From NCBI GenBank assembly GCA_028289745.1, contig JANQOD010000384.1, positions 1-17,139 on the forward strand: a stretch of DNA of 17,139 nt, written 5' to 3'. A model generated the notes under the pieces. The model saw nothing but the letters and a program-made list of their open reading frames with translations, ran no database searches and was not told where the DNA came from. Numbering within the stretch: position 1 is the stretch's first letter; the number at the start of each line of letters is the position of its first letter. The DNA is from Allomuricauda sp. Lineage in GTDB: Bacteria; Bacteroidota; Bacteroidia; Flavobacteriales; Flavobacteriaceae. Both the position numbers and the translations under genes were made by a program. Shown in pieces: positions 14,169 to 17,139 of the stretch.

Positions 14169-14228
14169 AACGAAACCTGATCTGACTTCCTTTTTAATTG
14201 GCAAATTGGTAACTTAGCAGCTTGTGCT

Positions 14229-17021
14229 ATGATCAACTACGAAGAAAATATTGAAGTACGCGGCGCACGTGTCCACAACCTGAAAAATATCGATGTTACC
14301 ATTCCCCGGGAAAAACTGGTAGTCATCACCGGGCTATCGGGAAGCGGTAAGTCGTCATTGGCATTCGACACTATCTATGCCGAGGGCCAACGCCGTTATA
14401 TCGAGACCTTTTCAGCCTATGCCCGCCAATTTTTGGGAGGACTCGAACGGCCCGATGTCGATAAAATCGATGGGCTTTCACCGGTAATTGCCATCGAGCA
14501 GAAAACGACTTCAAAATCACCCCGCTCGACTGTGGGCACGATTACAGAGGTCTATGATTTTTTACGGTTGCTGTACGCCCGTGCTGCAGATGCCTATAGC
14601 TACAACACGGGTGAAAAAATGGTAAGCTACAGCGATGAACAGATCAAAAATTTGATTATCGATGCCTATCATAATAAAAAAATAAATGTGCTGGCTCCCG
14701 CGATCAAGTCTAGAAAAGGGCATTATCGAGAACTGTTTGAACAAATAGCCAAGCAAGGTTTTGTCAAGGTCAGGGTCGATGGCGAGATTACTGACATTGT
14801 CAAAGGCATGAAGGTAGACCGTTACAAGACCCATGATATCGAAATTGTCATCGACCGCCTAAAGATCACCGATGGCGAAGAATTGGACAAGCGCTTGAGC
14901 GAAACCATCAACACGGCCATGTACAGTGGCAACAACGTGCTCATGATATTGGAAGAGGGCGAAACCGTACCGCGGTATTTCAGTAGGGATCTGATGTGCC
15001 CCTCAACGGGCATCTCCTATCCTACCCCTGAGCCGAACACCTTTTCATTCAATTCACCCAAGGGCATGTGCCCAAGCTGCAATGGGCTGGGGCATGTATA
15101 CGAAGTGAATGAACAAAAGATTTTTCCGAACAGGAAGCTTTCCATAAAAAACGGTGGTATCGCCCCCTTGGGAGAATACAAAAAGTCATGGGCCTTTAAG
15201 CAATTGGAGACCATTGCCCAACGCTACGGGTTTGAATTAACCACGCCCATTGAAAAGATTCCCTCTGAGGCCATCGATGTCATTTTGAAGGGGGGAAAGG
15301 AGCGTTTTACGGTTGACTCAAAAACTTTGGGCGTCAAGCGCAGTTACACGATCGACTACGAGGGTATCTCAAATTTCATCAAGACCCAGTTCGAGGAATC
15401 AAATTCAACCTCTATTCGTCGGTGGGCAAAAGAATATATGGACAAAATCGAGTGCCCTTCCTGTGGCGGTTCACGCTTACGGAAAGAGTCACTATATTTT
15501 AAGGTTGCCGGCAAGAACATTGCCGAGTTGGCCCATATGGACATTGCCGAACTGGCGGCGTTTTTCAATGATTTGGAGGAAAGGCTCGAGGGCAACCAAC
15601 AAAAGATAGCGGAAGAAATCTTAAAGGAGATAAAGGCACGCATTGGTTTTTTGTTGGATGTAGGGCTCGATTATCTTTCGTTGAACCGTAGCTCAAAATC
15701 GTTATCTGGTGGAGAGGCACAACGTATTCGGCTTGCCACACAGATCGGTTCACAACTGGTAGGTGTGCTCTACATTTTAGATGAGCCCAGCATTGGCCTG
15801 CACCAACGTGACAATGCAAGGCTAATCCATTCATTGGAATCACTTCGTGATATCGGTAATTCTGTCATTGTTGTCGAACATGACCGGGATATGATCGAGC
15901 ATGCCGACCATGTTATCGATATAGGCCCAAGGGCAGGTCGGCATGGCGGTGAAATCATCTCAGAGGGTCCGCCTTCAGAAATGGAAAGGTATCATACGCT
16001 CACTGCCGATTATATTACGGGCGATAAGGAGATTCCCATCCCCGAAAAGCGAAGAAAGGGCAACGGAAAAAAAATTGTGCTCTCTGGCTGTACGGGCAAC
16101 AATCTTAAAGATGTGACCGTAGCGTTTCCCTTGGGGAAGATGATAGGGGTTACCGGTGTTTCGGGAAGTGGCAAATCTACCTTGATCAACGAGACCCTCT
16201 ACCCTATTATGAACGCCCATTATTTCAATGGGGTAAAAAAACCGATGCCCTACAAAAGAATAAGCGGATTACAGCATATCGACAAGGTCATCGATATCAA
16301 CCAATCTCCCATTGGGCGCACACCGCGATCCAATCCCGCCACCTACACGGGTGTTTTCAGCGAGATCCGTTCCCTGTTCTCGAAAACCACAGAGGCGACC
16401 ATACGCGGTTACAAACCGGGAAGGTTCAGCTTCAATGTACAAGGTGGCCGATGTGAGACCTGTCAAGGTGGTGGACTCAAAGTAATCGAGATGAATTTTC
16501 TTCCCGATGTCTATGTAGAGTGCGAGACCTGCAATGGTAAACGGTTCAACCGTGAAACGCTTGAAATTCGTTACAAAGGAAAATCCATTGCCGATGTGCT
16601 AGACATGACCATCGACGATGCTGTCGATTTTTTTGAGAACATTCCCAAAATCCACAGAAAACTGAAAACCATTCAGGATGTGGGCCTGGGTTATATTCAT
16701 TTGGGGCAACAGTCCACTACCCTTTCTGGCGGTGAGGCACAACGGGTAAAGTTGGCGACCGAGCTCTCAAAAAGAGACACCGGCAATACGTTCTACATAC
16801 TCGATGAACCGACCACTGGCCTCCATTTTGAAGATATCAGAGTGTTGATGGAGGTGCTGAATCGACTTGTAGACAAGGGCAACACCGTTTTGGTCATTGA
16901 GCATAATATGGATGTCATTAAAATGATGGACCACATTATCGATATCGGTTATGAAGGTGGTCGTGGAGGTGGAATGATTGTTGCACATGGTACCCCTGAG
17001 CAGGTCGCCAAAGACAATTAA
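14229..17021 (+). CDS. uvrA: UvrA, damage-sensing ATPase of nucleotide excision repair; C-terminal tail cut off by an in-frame stop
   Basis: UvrA dimers find bulky DNA lesions and load UvrB. Both ABC modules are present: Walker A GLSGSGKSS (35-43) and GVSGSGKST (643-651), signatures LSGGEAQRIRLA (492-503) and LSGGEAQRVKLA (832-843), and Walker B stretches YILDEPSIGLH and YILDEPTTGLH. Zinc module 2 is complete (C742, C745, C765, C768). In module 1 the first pair reads C257-P-S-T260 rather than CxxC, followed by C281-x2-C284. The protein is 930 residues to TAA 17019, just after GTPEQVAKDN. The conserved UvrA end S-[HY]-T-A-[RK]-F-L lies after this stop in the same frame, so about 22 residues are lost unless the stop is a sequencing error. 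ATG 14229 gives the usual N-terminus. No S24-type operator copy was seen upstream. Confidence 0.95.
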   Translation: MINYEENIEVRGARVHNLKNIDVTIPREKLVVITGLSGSGKSSLAFDTIYAEGQRRYIETFSAYARQFLGGLERPDVDKIDGLSPVIAIEQKTTSKSPRSTVGTITEVYDFLRLLYARAADAYSYNTGEKMVSYSDEQIKNLIIDAYHNKKINVLAPAIKSRKGHYRELFEQIAKQGFVKVRVDGEITDIVKGMKVDRYKTHDIEIVIDRLKITDGEELDKRLSETINTAMYSGNNVLMILEEGETVPRYFSRDLMCPSTGISYPTPEPNTFSFNSPKGMCPSCNGLGHVYEVNEQKIFPNRKLSIKNGGIAPLGEYKKSWAFKQLETIAQRYGFELTTPIEKIPSEAIDVILKGGKERFTVDSKTLGVKRSYTIDYEGISNFIKTQFEESNSTSIRRWAKEYMDKIECPSCGGSRLRKESLYFKVAGKNIAELAHMDIAELAAFFNDLEERLEGNQQKIAEEILKEIKARIGFLLDVGLDYLSLNRSSKSLSGGEAQRIRLATQIGSQLVGVLYILDEPSIGLHQRDNARLIHSLESLRDIGNSVIVVEHDRDMIEHADHVIDIGPRAGRHGGEIISEGPPSEMERYHTLTADYITGDKEIPIPEKRRKGNGKKIVLSGCTGNNLKDVTVAFPLGKMIGVTGVSGSGKSTLINETLYPIMNAHYFNGVKKPMPYKRISGLQHIDKVIDINQSPIGRTPRSNPATYTGVFSEIRSLFSKTTEATIRGYKPGRFSFNVQGGRCETCQGGGLKVIEMNFLPDVYVECETCNGKRFNRETLEIRYKGKSIADVLDMTIDDAVDFFENIPKIHRKLKTIQDVGLGYIHLGQQSTTLSGGEAQRVKLATELSKRDTGNTFYILDEPTTGLHFEDIRVLMEVLNRLVDKGNTVLVIEHNMDVIKMMDHIIDIGYEGGRGGGMIVAHGTPEQVAKDN

Positions 17022-17090
17022 AGTTATACGGCCAAGTTCCTGAAGAAAGAGCTTGAGACCCCGAACAAGGCTGTCGCAAAGGCAGTCTAA
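17022..17090 (+). other. uvrA: Orphaned in-frame tail of uvrA
   Basis: Read in the uvrA frame, the 22 codons after TAA 17019-17021 give SYTAKFLKKELE followed by TPNKAVAKAV and TAA (17088-17090). SYTAKFLKKEL aligns with the E. coli UvrA end SHTARFLKPML, so this is genuine uvrA coding sequence. A single A-to-T change in an AAA lysine codon would create the stop. The full-length reading would be 953 residues. Confidence 0.72.
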
Positions 17091-17105
17091 CGTAAGCACA
17101 ATACT

Positions 17106-17139
17106 ATGAGAAAAGAACAACACCATAAGGGTTGGAACG
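17106..17139 (+). CDS. Start of a LOG-family (TIGR00730) Rossmann-fold protein, partial
   Basis: Only the first 11 codons are in the window: M-R-K-E-Q-H-H-K-G-W-N. The HKGWN start is what I recall for Bacteroidota TIGR00730/LOG proteins (nucleotide phosphoribohydrolases). Such genes often follow uvrA in this group, but 11 residues are thin evidence. The ATG is 15 bases after the second uvrA-frame stop, and no promoter is visible between them, so co-transcription with uvrA is likely. Confidence 0.45.
   Translation, partial: MRKEQHHKGWN

Noticed and set aside
14190..14228. TAACTTAG (14210-14217) as the -7 element of a uvrA promoter
   Set aside because: It has one mismatch, and no TTG lies at the right distance; support is too weak.

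Overview
The window looks like chromosomal DNA of a marine-type Flavobacteriaceae (Bacteroidota). Three things point there: promoters of the Bacteroidota form TTG/TTTG-N19-20-TAnnTTTG, A-rich start regions with few Shine-Dalgarno sites, and gene products typical of the group. A Muricauda/Allomuricauda-like relative is my guess, with low confidence. No phage, transposase, CRISPR, rRNA or tRNA was seen.

Layout. 1-1605 (+): 3' end of a gamma-glutamyltransferase gene, an overlapping unknown membrane-anchored protein, and a short-chain dehydrogenase-like protein without the usual catalytic Tyr/Lys. 1618-5362 (-): a large secreted alpha/beta-hydrolase (prolyl-oligopeptidase type) and, upstream of it, a prokaryotic glutamate-receptor-like K+ channel with a terminator between them. 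5500-5946 (+): a small exported protein with its own promoter. 5995-6756 (-): a CI/LexA-type regulator with an HTH and an S24 autocleavage domain. 6873-9767 (+): an operon of a radical-SAM putative DNA-repair protein (TIGR03916 type), its obligate partner (TIGR03915 type) and an AlkC/AlkD-like alkylation-repair HEAT protein. 9889-11085 (-): a serine beta-lactamase-like lipoprotein. 11230-14122 (-): nucleoside salvage (exported nucleoside hydrolase, a CarD/SH3-like unknown, deoC, deoD). 14229-17021 (+): uvrA, then the start of a LOG/TIGR00730-like gene.

The most interesting region is 6757-9821. The spacer between the S24 regulator and the radical-SAM gene holds four copies of a near-palindromic 17-bp site. 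Copy 1 lies between and over the promoter elements of the regulator, and copies 3 and 4 flank the -7 element of the repair operon. This reads as a self-contained, damage-inducible repair module: the repressor self-cleaves, and the radical-SAM protein, its partner and the glycosylase-like protein are derepressed. The radical-SAM protein ends in QLSLF, the consensus of the bacterial beta-sliding-clamp binding motif, which would tie the module to replication forks. These are inferences from sequence.

Two repair genes carry an in-frame stop followed by coding-like sequence. uvrA stops at 17019-17021, but the same frame continues with the conserved UvrA C-terminal motif (SYTAKFL) to a second stop at 17088-17090. 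After the alkC-like stop, the same frame continues into a copy of the last residues of the TIGR03915-type protein; over the last nine codons and the stop, every base difference between the copies is synonymous.
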